A stretch of DNA of 64,000 nucleotides from Nitrosopumilus sp. Nsub (GTDB taxonomy: Archaea; Thermoproteota; Nitrososphaeria; Nitrososphaerales; Nitrosopumilaceae), in the NCBI RefSeq assembly GCF_001541925.1, contig NZ_LQMW01000019.1, positions 62,001 to 126,000 on the forward strand, given 5' to 3'. The position numbers were made by a program, and so were the translations under genes. Under the pieces are notes generated by a model. It was given only the letters and a program-made list of their open reading frames with translations, was not told the DNA's origin and did no database searches. This document shows, piece after piece, positions 42,707 through 51,704 of this stretch (within the stretch, counting starts at the first letter, position 1; each line of letters starts with the position of its first letter).

Positions 42707-44464
42707 ATGTGTTCAATTATTGGTTATTCTGGAAATGAAATTGCAGCTCCAATTATTGTGAAAGGACTAAAACGAATGGAGTATAGAGGATACGATAGTG
42801 TAGGAGTAGCAACTGAATCAGACAATGTAATTGAATTAAAAAAAGGAACAGGAAAAGTTAATGAAGTAAATTCCAAAGTGCAATTAGACAGATTACCAGG
42901 AAAAATAGGGATTGGTCATACAAGATGGGCAACTCATGGAAAAGTAACGGATCTAAATGCACATCCACATCCAAGTAATTCTGGAAAAATTGCAATCGTA
43001 CATAATGGAATAATAGAAAATTTTGAAGAATTAAAAAAACAATTAGAGGAAGAAGGATATAATTTCAAAAGTGAAACAGATAGTGAAATAATTGCAAACT
43101 TGTTACAAAAAAATTATGAAGTAACAAAAAATGTAAAAGAAACAATCATGAAAACAGTTTCTGTAATCAAAGGACATTATGCATTTGTTGCAATGTTTGA
43201 AAATGGTCAAATTGCAGCAGCAAGATTTCACGAACCATTAATTGTCGGAATTGGGCAAGAAAATATTTTCTTATCAAGCGATGTTCTAGGTTTCATTGAA
43301 TATACAGATAATGCAATTTACATGAAAAGTGGAAATTTTATTATTTTAGAAAATAAAGAATTTGAAATTTTAGATTTTAATGGTGAAAAAGTAAAACATG
43401 AAATTACAAAAGTTTCAAAAGAATTTGGAGATGCATACAAAGGCGATTATGCACATTTTACATTAAAAGAAATTTACGAGCAACCAGACGTAATTTTAAA
43501 AGCAGGAGAAACTACAACAGAAGGAACTGAAAAAGCTGCAGAACTCATTAGAAATGCTAAAAACATCTACATTACAGGCAGTGGAACTAGTTATAATTCA
43601 GCATTAATTGCAAAACAAATTTTATCAAAATATGTCAAAATTAAGACAGAGCCAATAATAGCAAGTGAGCTGCAATTTGCACCAGAAGCAATTGAAGAAG
43701 ATTCAGTTTTAATTGCAATTTCTCAAAGTGGGGAAAGTGCAGATGTATTGGAAGCAGTAAGAATAACAAAAAAACTAAATTGTAAAATCATCTCCATAGT
43801 TAATTTACTAACATCATCTCTTACACGCAAAGGTGATGTAGTATTAGGAATGAATTGTGGACCAGAAATAGGAGTAGCTGCAACGAAAAGCTTTACGGCA
43901 CAATTAATTCTACTATACAAAATTGTACAAAAATTAAACGGTACAATAACAATTAATTTTGAAGAGTTCTCAAATTCAATTTCAAAAATATTAGAGAATA
44001 CAAATAAAATTCAAGAGATTGCAAAAGAATTGAAAGAAGTATCAGATATCTACATTTTAGGTAGAGGAATTAATTATCCAATTGCAATTGAATCAGCATT
44101 AAAATTAAAAGAATTGACATATATTCATGCAGAAGGAATTCCAGGAGGGGAATTAAAACATGGTCCACTTGCATTAATGGATACAGATGTTTTTGTAATC
44201 ATAATTAATCCAAATGATTCAACCTATTCTGACACATTAACAAGTGCACGAGAAATTAAAGCTCGTGGAGCAAAAATTATTGGAGTATCAGATATCGAAA
44301 GTGATGTTTATGATTTCTGGATAGAAATTCCAAAAATTAATGAAATTTTATATCCGATTTCAGAAATTATTCCAATTCAACTTTTGGCATATTATTCTGC
44401 ATTAGAAAAAGATACAGATCCAGATTATCCAAGAAATTTAGCAAAATCTGTTACTGTAAAATAA
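42707..44464 (+). CDS. glmS: Glutamine-fructose-6-phosphate aminotransferase (isomerising)
   Basis: GlmS makes glucosamine-6-phosphate, the first step towards UDP-GlcNAc for surface glycans. The 585-residue protein begins MCSIIGYSG with the catalytic N-terminal cysteine (Cys2), followed by the glutaminase motifs GIGHTRWATHG and HNGIIENFEELKK, then two SIS sugar-isomerase domains (TGSGTSYNSALIAKQIL, ISQSGESADVLEAVR and LKLKELTYIHAEGIPGGELKHGPLAL). Ends with YPRNLAKSVTV, a canonical GlmS C-terminus. No riboswitch is visible upstream. Confidence 0.97.
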   Translation: MCSIIGYSGNEIAAPIIVKGLKRMEYRGYDSVGVATESDNVIELKKGTGKVNEVNSKVQLDRLPGKIGIGHTRWATHGKVTDLNAHPHPSNSGKIAIVHNGIIENFEELKKQLEEEGYNFKSETDSEIIANLLQKNYEVTKNVKETIMKTVSVIKGHYAFVAMFENGQIAAARFHEPLIVGIGQENIFLSSDVLGFIEYTDNAIYMKSGNFIILENKEFEILDFNGEKVKHEITKVSKEFGDAYKGDYAHFTLKEIYEQPDVILKAGETTTEGTEKAAELIRNAKNIYITGSGTSYNSALIAKQILSKYVKIKTEPIIASELQFAPEAIEEDSVLIAISQSGESADVLEAVRITKKLNCKIISIVNLLTSSLTRKGDVVLGMNCGPEIGVAATKSFTAQLILLYKIVQKLNGTITINFEEFSNSISKILENTNKIQEIAKELKEVSDIYILGRGINYPIAIESALKLKELTYIHAEGIPGGELKHGPLALMDTDVFVIIINPNDSTYSDTLTSAREIKARGAKIIGVSDIESDVYDFWIEIPKINEILYPISEIIPIQLLAYYSALEKDTDPDYPRNLAKSVTVK

Positions 44465-44550
44465 TAAAATTTGGATATCTAGGCACCTGAAATGGTTTCA
44501 GAGATATCATGAACTTTTACTTCATTGAGAATTTTTTCCATTATCTGCTG

Positions 44551-44874
44551 TTATCCTCCGGCATTATCTATTGTCACCAAAAGCAAATTTCCACGGGATA
44601 ATGGAATTGTTGCACGTTGAAGTTTTTCATATCCTGCTAGAGCGTATAGACCATGACCAATTTTGTAATAGTATTTTTCTCTAGAACTCCATGCATTAAT
44701 TGCATGATGTGTTGTTTCTTGAGTTTCCTCAGGAAACAAGAAAAGTTTGGCGTCAGGTTTTGAACCCTTTGCAAAAATATCTCCAGACTTGTTTGTTACT
44801 GCAGTGAATCGTATGCAATGATCCAAATCAAAGAGTCTGTTTAACAGTATTCCGTATTGTATTGTTTGACTCAT
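44551..44874 (-). CDS. Roadblock/LC7-like hypothetical protein, probably truncated by a stop
   Basis: The 107-residue product (FDLDHCIRFTAVTNKSGDIFAKGSKPDAKLFLFPEETQETTHHAINAWSSREKYYYKIGHGLYALAGYEKLQRATIPLSRGNLLLVTIDNAGG) has an alpha/beta layout like thaumarchaeal roadblock-type proteins; that assignment is by eye. It stops at TAA 44551-44553, but the same frame runs on for 23 codons, starting QQIMEKILNEVKV, before a second stop at 44479-44481. The continuation has the look of the C-terminal helix that would complete such a fold, so the gene may carry a premature stop. Confidence 0.7.
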   Translation of the reverse strand: MSQTIQYGILLNRLFDLDHCIRFTAVTNKSGDIFAKGSKPDAKLFLFPEETQETTHHAINAWSSREKYYYKIGHGLYALAGYEKLQRATIPLSRGNLLLVTIDNAGG

Positions 44875-44986
44875 GGGAGATTATTCTAAAAAAGAAGATA
44901 ACTAGGATGAAACAGATTCAAAAAGAATGTTTAGTTTTTATCGATAATCTAAAAAATTATTTAAATTTTGTAATTAATTTTAAAAA

Positions 44987-45388
44987 TCATTCAACAATAA
45001 TTTGACCAGTCATCCAAGTGTGTAATGTACAGTAGTAATCATATGTTCCTTTTTGAGAAAATTTACGTTCATAAAAATCTCCAGACATCAATACTTTTGA
45101 ATCAAACATTCCATCAGGTTGTGGAGTAAATCCATCAACAGTTCCTGATGTAAAGGTGTGAATTCCAAAAGAATCTGTATTTGTCATTGTAACAACAGTA
45201 CCAGATTTTACGGTCAATACACTAGGAGTATAACATCCAGAATCAACACATGCTTGTGAAGAACCAGATTCACTTACTGTTTCAATTTTAGGAATTTGAT
45301 TGTTAACATCTTCACCCACTATAGATACTGCAATCAATACAACAGCAAGGGCTGCAATTAATCCAAGAATACTGGATTTAGTAACCAT
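44987..45388 (-). CDS. Membrane-anchored cupredoxin (plastocyanin-like)
   Basis: A 133-residue blue copper protein. N-terminal hydrophobic anchor (SSILGLIAALAVVLIAVSIVG), then a cupredoxin domain with the copper ligands H (near FGIHTF) and C-x2-H-x2-M (YYCTLHTWMTG) in the C-terminal loop. A disulfide is possible between the two cysteines of QACVDSGCY. Small extracytoplasmic copper proteins are the expected electron carriers of ammonia-oxidising archaea. Stand-alone gene; a gtttatctt box near 45420 lies about 26 bases before the likely transcript start. Confidence 0.9.
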   Translation of the reverse strand: MVTKSSILGLIAALAVVLIAVSIVGEDVNNQIPKIETVSESGSSQACVDSGCYTPSVLTVKSGTVVTMTNTDSFGIHTFTSGTVDGFTPQPDGMFDSKVLMSGDFYERKFSQKGTYDYYCTLHTWMTGQIIVE

Positions 45389-45453
45389 ATCAAAACTTGT
45401 AAAATTTCATTAAGATAAACATTTTCGTGCCTAATTTTCTACTTTTTTAGATT

Positions 45454-46524
45454 TTAAGAATCAGATAATGAAGATAATCTATCATATTCTTTTTCTGCAA
45501 GATTCAAGAATTTTGCGGAATCATTACCAGTTTTGAGCATTGATGAAATAATACTACCACCAGCACCAGCACCTTCTTTTCCAAATCCTTCTGAAAACGC
45601 CTTTAATCCAGAATGTTTTGAATTACTTAATCCAGGATTTACAGAAATTGCAGGAATATCTGCAATCTGTTTTACAAGATTTGTAAAATTTGCATTTTCA
45701 TCATTTGTGATATATGACGTAGTTCCAATTGCAGTATTTTCTTCATTAAATCCAATTTTAGATGCAAATGCCAAAACTGCAGTCATCTGGGTACCACCTG
45801 CCAACATAACTTTAGAAACAGCAGAAGCAGAACTTAACATTCCAGCAACAAAAGCAATCATAGGATCACCAACTTTTGCAAGTATGGTATATGGATGATC
45901 AGAATCAATTCGTTTTATTGCAGAATCTACAATTTCATTTTTTAATTTAATTGGATTAGTAGGAATACTGGAACTTGTTTTTGCATCAAAATCAAAAGCT
46001 CGTAATACAGCTAAAGCAGTGGTTGTTCCACCAGGAATTGATTCGCCAATAACTAAGCAATCAGTTAATGAAGCCATATTTCTTCCAACAATTCTACCAA
46101 ATTCAACTGCACTAGAAACTTCTGAATCAGTCATTGCAGGTTCAACAGAAATATTTTTTCCAAAAGATAAACCAGTTTCAATGAAAGGTAATTGAGGAGC
46201 AATCTTACTTCCAGCATTAATTGTCAAATGAGGAATGCTGGCAGATTCTAAAGCTGTTTTAGTTAATAGAGCAGGAGTGGGTTTTCCATCAGGGGTCATT
46301 GGAATATTATCAATAGTCTTACAATATCCATAGTGGAGATATTCTGCATCAGCAGGAGGAGTATATTTCATAGAATCACTATCAGCACCTGCAATAGTAA
46401 TTCCAGGGATCTCACATGTTTGAGTATATGATATGACAAAGGAGAGTAAAAATCGGCCAGATTTTACAGAATCAAGGAAATTTTGTGCCTGATCAACATT
46501 ACCAAATAACTCAAAATCTTTCAA
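45454..46524 (-). CDS. cobT: Nicotinate-nucleotide:base phosphoribosyltransferase-like protein (CobT-like, archaeal)
   Basis: Cobalamin lower-ligand activation: transfers ribose phosphate to dimethylbenzimidazole. The 356-residue protein shows CLVIGESIPGGTTTALAVLRAF, AKVGDPMIAFVAGMLSSASAVSKVMLAGGTQMTAVLAFASKIG and KAFSEGFGKEGAGAGG, as in the archaeal family related to CobT. Thaumarchaeota make cobalamin, so this fits. It is the last of three minus-strand genes with short gaps (7 and overlapping bases). Confidence 0.88.
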   Translation of the reverse strand: MKDFELFGNVDQAQNFLDSVKSGRFLLSFVISYTQTCEIPGITIAGADSDSMKYTPPADAEYLHYGYCKTIDNIPMTPDGKPTPALLTKTALESASIPHLTINAGSKIAPQLPFIETGLSFGKNISVEPAMTDSEVSSAVEFGRIVGRNMASLTDCLVIGESIPGGTTTALAVLRAFDFDAKTSSSIPTNPIKLKNEIVDSAIKRIDSDHPYTILAKVGDPMIAFVAGMLSSASAVSKVMLAGGTQMTAVLAFASKIGFNEENTAIGTTSYITNDENANFTNLVKQIADIPAISVNPGLSNSKHSGLKAFSEGFGKEGAGAGGSIISSMLKTGNDSAKFLNLAEKEYDRLSSLSDS

Positions 46525-46531
46525 AATATCA

Positions 46532-47140
46532 CTAACCCATCATATCTAAGAACTGTTGTTCTGTTCGTTTTTGCATTATCATGTTAGTCATTTTTTCTTT
46601 TCCGATAGTAGATGTTTCAGTAGGACCATAATTATGACCAGGATACAATACTAAATCATCATCCAAAGAATAAAGTACATCAAAAAGACTGTGATAAAGT
46701 TTAGATGCACTACCTCCAGGTAAATCAATTCTACCACAATTTCCAACAAATAACGTATCACCAGAAAAAATTTTTCCATCACCAACTAGACAAATACTAT
46801 CATTAGAATGTCCAGGAGTATGAAGAACCATTAGTTTTGAATTACCAAATTCAATGAAATCTCCATCTTTTACAGTAATATCATTTTTCAATGTTGATGA
46901 TTCATGTTGAACGATAGGAGCTTTTGTTGATGTAACCATTTCTTCATTGCCTCTTGTATGATCATCGTGATAGTGTGTATTAACAATGTATTTGATTTTT
47001 AAATTATTTTCTTTAATTATTAATTCCAATTCCATCAAATTCCAAGAAGGATCAACAATTAAGGATTCGCTAGTATCCTCATCAACAATAATGTAAGAAA
47101 AATTTTGCATTGGTCCAACAGGTATTTGATGTACTATCAT
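46532..47140 (-). CDS. Metallo-beta-lactamase-fold hydrolase, glyoxalase II-like
   Basis: The 202-residue protein has the HxHxDH motif THYHDDHTRGNEEM (residues near 57-70), LHTPGHSNDSICL with a second ligand histidine, FSGDTLFVGNCGRIDLPGG and YPGHNYGPTET, the full zinc site of glyoxalase II-type hydrolases. It may cleave a thioester such as a mycothiol- or coenzyme-linked hydroxyacid; the substrate is not clear. Its ATG overlaps the NnrE stop by four bases (ATGA). Confidence 0.9.
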   Translation of the reverse strand: MIVHQIPVGPMQNFSYIIVDEDTSESLIVDPSWNLMELELIIKENNLKIKYIVNTHYHDDHTRGNEEMVTSTKAPIVQHESSTLKNDITVKDGDFIEFGNSKLMVLHTPGHSNDSICLVGDGKIFSGDTLFVGNCGRIDLPGGSASKLYHSLFDVLYSLDDDLVLYPGHNYGPTETSTIGKEKMTNMIMQKRTEQQFLDMMG

Positions 47141-47784
47141 ACAATTCCCTCTTCAGCTTCAACAGGAATACCAATTTTTTCTGCATATAGTTCACCAGTC
47201 AAATCTTTTCTTTTTGGAATTCCTTCCTTCATTTTATGAAATGTTACTGTCATGTCACATTTTGTGAAAATGTTTGCAGTGTTTCCGGTTTGAGGATCTA
47301 GTCCAGATGGAACATCTACAGCAAATTTGTAGCAATCAGTGTCATTGATGAAATTAATTGCTGATGCATATGGTTCTCTAATTTCACCTGAAATTCCAGT
47401 ACCTAAAATTCCATCAATAACGATATCTGGTTTGAAATCAAAATTCAAAGAGTTTCCAGACATCAAAGTAACAGAAGGCATTTTTTGTAAAATTGACCAA
47501 TTCCAATTACTTTCTTCAGTTTTAATTTTTTCAGGTTCGCCAAGAAGCATTACGGTGACATTTGAACCATAACCAGCTAAATGCCTAGCCATAACTAAAC
47601 CATCACCACCATTATTTCCCAAGCCTACAAAAATTAAGATATTTTTTGAGGCTACGTCATCGAATTTTGTAAGTAAACGTCTAACTGCTGCTGCTCCAGC
47701 ATTTTCCATCATGAACTTTTTTAAAAAACCCATATCATGACCTTTATTTTCAATTTGATACATTTGATCTACTGTTATTTCCAT
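47137..47784 (-). CDS. nnrE: NAD(P)H-hydrate epimerase
   Basis: Repairs hydrated NAD(P)H with the dehydratase NnrD. The 215-residue product is the YjeF_N domain alone: ENAGAAAVRRLL, ILIFVGLGNNGGDGLVMARHLAGYGSNVTV, DIVIDGILGTGISGEIREPYASAINFIN and FAVDVPSGLDPQTGNTANIF, with the catalytic Asp in the GTG region. The C-terminal kinase domain found in the bifunctional E. coli protein is missing, which is common. First gene of the NnrE-hydrolase-CobT unit. Confidence 0.92.
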   Translation of the reverse strand: MEITVDQMYQIENKGHDMGFLKKFMMENAGAAAVRRLLTKFDDVASKNILIFVGLGNNGGDGLVMARHLAGYGSNVTVMLLGEPEKIKTEESNWNWSILQKMPSVTLMSGNSLNFDFKPDIVIDGILGTGISGEIREPYASAINFINDTDCYKFAVDVPSGLDPQTGNTANIFTKCDMTVTFHKMKEGIPKRKDLTGELYAEKIGIPVEAEEGIV

Positions 47785-47856
47785 ACCTTACTTCAAAATT
47801 ATTACCAAAATAAGAGTTTAGCAAACGGCTTTATCCTAGTTTTAAAATATTGTTAC

Positions 47857-48471
47857 ATGACATTAAAAAACGTTAAACCATCATTAAATAAAATTACAAA
47901 GTCTTTAGCTGTTACACAAGATTCAAGAGAATTTTTATTAAAAAACACCAGAGAAATAATTAGTCTATGCAGTAAATCAATTATTGCTGTTCACAAAGGA
48001 GAATTAGTAACAGCAAAAAATAATTTGAAGCAAGCTGAAAAATTATTAAAAAAATATAAGAAAAAAGCAACGGGTCAATTAAGGAGATATCTTATTACTC
48101 CAGAACAAGAATATGTTGAAGCAGCATGTTTAATTGCAGTGGTTAAAAAAAAAGATATTCCTTCAGATAAAAAATTAGCAGTGATGCCAGAATCATATGT
48201 TTTAGGATTACTGGATTGTGTTGGCGAATTAAAAAGAAGGGTTTTTGATGAAATGAGAAAAGGAAACATAGATGAAGCTATAAGATTTTTTGAAATAATG
48301 GAAAATCTATATCTTCAACTTTATACATTCTCGTTATACGATAAAGTGATTAAAGAAGCTAGGAGAAAAATTGACGTAAATAGAATTTTAGTTGATGATG
48401 TTAGATCGGCAATTACAGAAGAAAAAAGACGAATTGAATTAATTAAAGCATTAGAAAAGTTAGAAAAATAA
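47857..48471 (+). CDS. Translin-family RNA-binding protein
   Basis: The 204-residue all-helical protein (ATG 47857, MTLKNVKPSLNK) has the translin pattern: basic helices ending LLKKYKKKATGQLRRYLITPEQEYVEAACLIAV, and the family-defining SYVLGLLDCVGELKRRVFDEMRKGNIDEAIRFFEIMENLYLQL. Translins form ring-shaped octamers that bind single-stranded nucleic acid, with a role in RNA turnover in other organisms. The upstream in-frame ATG at 47737 is inside the nnrE gene and is rejected. It points toward tRNA-Leu. Confidence 0.82.
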   Translation: MTLKNVKPSLNKITKSLAVTQDSREFLLKNTREIISLCSKSIIAVHKGELVTAKNNLKQAEKLLKKYKKKATGQLRRYLITPEQEYVEAACLIAVVKKKDIPSDKKLAVMPESYVLGLLDCVGELKRRVFDEMRKGNIDEAIRFFEIMENLYLQLYTFSLYDKVIKEARRKIDVNRILVDDVRSAITEEKRRIELIKALEKLEK

Positions 48472-48478
48472 ATTTTAG

Positions 48479-48563
48479 TGCGGGCGATGGGATTTGAACC
48501 CACGAACTCCTGAGAGACTAGCCCCTCAAGCTAGCGCCTTTGGCCAGGCTGGGCGACGCCCGC
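48479..48563 (-). tRNA. tRNA-Leu(GAG)
   Basis: Acceptor arm GCGGGCG/CGCCCGC plus discriminator A; anticodon stem-loop CTAGC-TTGAGGG-GCTAG gives anticodon GAG (Leu); long variable arm (TCTCTCAGGAGTTC) typical of class II tRNA; T arm GTGGG-TTCAAAT-CCCAT. No CCA is encoded and no intron is seen. Confidence 0.97.
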
Positions 48564-48613
48564 AACGAAATAATCTTGTATGGTTTTTATAATCCTTGAC
48601 GACTTTTTTCATC

Positions 48614-48850
48614 GTGTTAATTCCTGTTAGATGTTTTACCTGTGGAAACTTAATTGCAGATAAATTCGATGATTATCAAACTAAATTAAAAGCAGGAGAA
48701 GATCCTGAAAAAGTTCTAAATGATTTGCAAATCAACAGATACTGTTGTAGAAGAATGCTTTTGACTACTGTAGAGACAATTCAACAAGTAATTCCATTCT
48801 ATGAATCAATTCAGAAAAGAAAACAAGAAGTTCAATCTGAATTAGATTAA
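48614..48850 (+). CDS. rpoN: DNA-directed RNA polymerase subunit N
   Basis: Rpb10 homologue. The 78-residue product from GTG 48614 begins MLIPVRCFTCGNLIADKF and has the zinc motif CFTCG...CCRRMLLT (two CxxC-type pairs, C-x2-C and CC). A TATA box tttttataatcc near 48585 is 26 bases before GTG, so a leaderless start is chosen over the upstream ATG at 48596. In archaea RpoN is typically followed by enolase and S2, as here. Confidence 0.94.
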   Translation: MLIPVRCFTCGNLIADKFDDYQTKLKAGEDPEKVLNDLQINRYCCRRMLLTTVETIQQVIPFYESIQKRKQEVQSELD

Positions 48851-48851
48851 T

Positions 48852-50090
48852 TTGTCTAAAATTACTTCTATTGAAGGACGCATTTTATTCAATAGTAGAG
48901 GCAGTAAAACAATTGAAGTTGATGTAAAATCAGACAATAAATTCCTTGGAAGAGTTTGTGCACCATCAGGTGCAAGTGTAGGAAAATATGAAGCAACAAG
49001 CTTTCCTAGTGGAGGTCCCCAAGAAAGTCTAAAAATCCTAAAAGAAAATTCACAAAAGTTTATCGGATTAGATTCATCAGATTTGAAAACAATTCATGAC
49101 ACATTAAGAAGTTTAGACAATACTAACAATTATTCAATCATTGGTGGTGCACTTGCTTTTGCTGTAACAATTGCTTCAATGGAATCAGCATCACAATCAT
49201 TAGAACAACCATTATTCAAAACATTATCTCCAAATTCAGAAGCTAAATGTCCATTCCCATTAGGAAATATTTTAGGAGGAGGAGCACATGCAGGGCCTGG
49301 AACTCCAGACATACAAGAAATTTTAATTTGTGCAACAGGTTCAAAAACTATTGAAGATGCAATTGAAACAAATCTAGCAGTACATAAAGAACTAAGAAAA
49401 GTTTTGGAAAAGGAAGATCCTAATTTTACTAACGGAAGAGGAGACGAAGGAGGATGGGCACCAAAATTAGAAAATCAAAAAGCATTAGAAGTTTCAGCAA
49501 AAGCTTGTGAGAATTTAGGTTTCACTTTAGGTAAAGAAGTATCATTGGGAGTAGATTTTGCATCATCAACACAATGGAATGAAGAAAAAGAAAAATATCT
49601 GTATGACAGAGCTGGATTTGAAAACACGACAGGTGAACAAATTGATTTTGCAGCTGACATTATTGATAAATTCAAATTAATTTATGCTGAAGATGCAGTT
49701 CATGAAGAGGCATTTGAAGACATGGCAGAATTGACTGCAAAATTCCCAAATACATTAGTTACAGGGGATGATTTGACGGTAACCAGTAAAGACATCCTAA
49801 CAAAGGCAATTGGCATTAAAGCATGTAATGCAGCAATCTTGAAAGTAAACCAAGCAGGCAGTCTCCATGATGCATTAGAATTTGCAAGTGTTGCAAATCA
49901 AAACAATATCAGATTAATCACATCACATAGATCTGGAGAATCTACAGACTCACAAATTTCACATATAGGAATTGCAACAAAATCAAAAATGCTCAAAGTA
50001 GGTGTGGTAGGAGGTGAAAGAGTAGCTAAATTGAACGAATTATTACGTTTATCAGGGCATGATTTTATATGTGGCATGGAGGAGATTTAA
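48852..50090 (+). CDS. eno: Enolase
   Basis: Interconverts 2-phosphoglycerate and phosphoenolpyruvate. The 412-residue protein has ILFNSRGSKTIEVDV, CAPSGASVGKYEA, GILGGGAHAGPGTPDIQE-like substrate loop (GNILGGGAHAG), GDEGGWAPKLENQ, YAEDAVHEEAFEDM, GDDLTVTSKDIL and KVNQAGSLHDALEFA. The terminal region ISHRSGESTDSQISHIGIATKSKMLKVG contains the catalytic lysine/His region. TTG start at 48852, one base after the rpoN stop. Confidence 0.95.
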   Translation: MSKITSIEGRILFNSRGSKTIEVDVKSDNKFLGRVCAPSGASVGKYEATSFPSGGPQESLKILKENSQKFIGLDSSDLKTIHDTLRSLDNTNNYSIIGGALAFAVTIASMESASQSLEQPLFKTLSPNSEAKCPFPLGNILGGGAHAGPGTPDIQEILICATGSKTIEDAIETNLAVHKELRKVLEKEDPNFTNGRGDEGGWAPKLENQKALEVSAKACENLGFTLGKEVSLGVDFASSTQWNEEKEKYLYDRAGFENTTGEQIDFAADIIDKFKLIYAEDAVHEEAFEDMAELTAKFPNTLVTGDDLTVTSKDILTKAIGIKACNAAILKVNQAGSLHDALEFASVANQNNIRLITSHRSGESTDSQISHIGIATKSKMLKVGVVGGERVAKLNELLRLSGHDFICGMEEI

Positions 50091-50097
50091 AATCGGC

Positions 50098-50721
50098 ATG
50101 AGTGAACAAACAGAAGTAATAGACATTAAGAAAAAAGTCATTTCAACTGGGATCAGAGTTGGAACACAAGTTAAGACCAAATTCATGAAACCTTTCATTA
50201 CAAAAGCTAGTCCAGAAGGACTCTATATGCTAGATATTGATATGACTCTAGCAAAAATAGAAACATCAGCTAAATTCATCAATAGATTAGGGGCAGAAAA
50301 TATCATTGTTTGTTCTAGTAGACGATACGCAGAAGTTCCTATTGAAAAATTCTGTGAGATGACAGGAGCCAAACACCATCTTGGAAGATTTATGCCAGGA
50401 ACATTGACAAATCCATCATTACCATATTACATTGAACCAAAGTTAGTTGTTATTTCAGATCCTGAAGTAGACGAACAAGCATTAATTGAAGCAACTAATG
50501 CAGGAATTCCAGTAGTTGGAATTGCAAACACTGACAACATTACATCAAAATTAGATATTATCATTCCAGCAAATAATAGAGGAAGAAAATCACTAGCTAC
50601 AATTTACTGGTTACTAGTTAGACAGATTCTCATTGAGAAAGGTGAGTTGAAAGAAAATGAATCAATGAAATATGAAATTGATGATTTTGAAGCAAAGATT
50701 ACCGAAGAGGAAATCGAATAG
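50098..50721 (+). CDS. rps2: Small subunit ribosomal protein S2
   Basis: From ATG 50098 (MSEQTEVID) the product is 207 residues; an earlier ATG at 50059 overlaps enolase and adds no conserved sequence. Motifs: FMKPFITKASPEGLYMLDIDMTLAKIETSAKFINRL, RRYAEVPIEKFCEMTGAKHHLGRFMPGTLTNP and VVISDPEVDEQALIEATNAGIPVVGIANTDN, the S2 core (uS2). Part of the archaeal enolase-S2-mevalonate kinase cluster. Confidence 0.96.
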   Translation: MSEQTEVIDIKKKVISTGIRVGTQVKTKFMKPFITKASPEGLYMLDIDMTLAKIETSAKFINRLGAENIIVCSSRRYAEVPIEKFCEMTGAKHHLGRFMPGTLTNPSLPYYIEPKLVVISDPEVDEQALIEATNAGIPVVGIANTDNITSKLDIIIPANNRGRKSLATIYWLLVRQILIEKGELKENESMKYEIDDFEAKITEEEIE

Positions 50722-50739
50722 AAAATTTCAAGTGTTTAA

Positions 50740-51681
50740 TTGAAATCTAAAGCATCAGCTCCAGGAAAGGTTATTCTGTTTGGTGAACACTTTGTTGTTT
50801 ATGGAATTAAATCAATTTTATGTTCTATCAACAAAAGAGTTACAGTAACTGCAGAAAAAACTAATGAAAGAAAAATTTCAATTAATTCAGAGATTGGAAC
50901 GTTAGTTTTAGATCCAGATGAATCAATTACAAAAATTAATTCTCCACTAAAACCATTTTATTATTTAGCAAACAAAGCACTCAAAGATCAAAATGAAGGA
51001 TTAAAAATTCAAATTGAATCAGAGATTCCATTAGGGGCTGGATTAGGTTCATCATCAGCATGTTGCGTAGCAGGTGCGGCAGCAATTTTTAAAGTATTTG
51101 GAGAAATTTCAAAGGAGAAAATATTAGAACTTGCTATTGAGGCTGAAAAAACAATTTATCAAAATACATCAGGAGCAGATTGCACAGTTTCCACGTATGG
51201 AGGGTTAATGGAATATGATAAAAATAATGGATTTAGAAAAATTGAAGACGAGCCTAATTTTCAATTAATAATTGTAAATTCAAACATTAAACATTCAACT
51301 GAAACAATGGTTTCAAAAGTAAAAGAGTTTGAAAATAAAAATAAAGAAAAATTCCACGAATTGTCAAATTTGGAATCAAAATTAGTCAATGATGTTTTAA
51401 AATTAATTAAAGAAAATAAGATTGAAGAAATTGGAGAAAAATTAAATTTAAATCAAAAATTTTTAGAGGAAATCGGTATCTCTAATGAACAATTAGAAAC
51501 TATGATCAAAATTGGACAAAAATCATCATATGGTGCAAAGATAACAGGTTCCGGTGGTGGCGGATGTATTTTTGCATTAACAAATAATTCAAATTTAGAA
51601 TATACCTTAAAGGAATTTACCAATAAGGAATACGAATGTTTTGCAGCAAAGATAGATTTCAAAGGACTGAACACTTTTTAA
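50740..51681 (+). CDS. mvk: Mevalonate kinase
   Basis: Phosphorylates mevalonate, the first committed step to isoprenoid lipid precursors. The 313-residue GHMP kinase (TTG 50740) has the N-terminal SAPGKVILFGEHFVVYG, the phosphate loop PLGAGLGSSSACCVAGAAAI (residues near 96-115), and the C-terminal motif KITGSGGGGCIFAL. Its product feeds, through other enzymes, isopentenyl phosphate kinase just downstream. Confidence 0.95.
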   Translation: MKSKASAPGKVILFGEHFVVYGIKSILCSINKRVTVTAEKTNERKISINSEIGTLVLDPDESITKINSPLKPFYYLANKALKDQNEGLKIQIESEIPLGAGLGSSSACCVAGAAAIFKVFGEISKEKILELAIEAEKTIYQNTSGADCTVSTYGGLMEYDKNNGFRKIEDEPNFQLIIVNSNIKHSTETMVSKVKEFENKNKEKFHELSNLESKLVNDVLKLIKENKIEEIGEKLNLNQKFLEEIGISNEQLETMIKIGQKSSYGAKITGSGGGGCIFALTNNSNLEYTLKEFTNKEYECFAAKIDFKGLNTF

Positions 51682-51704
51682 TTGATTAATTAGTTTGGTA
51701 CAAC

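Noticed and set aside
47737-47856. Longer start for the translin gene
   Set aside because: It lies within the nnrE gene on the other strand and adds 40 non-conserved hydrophobic residues.
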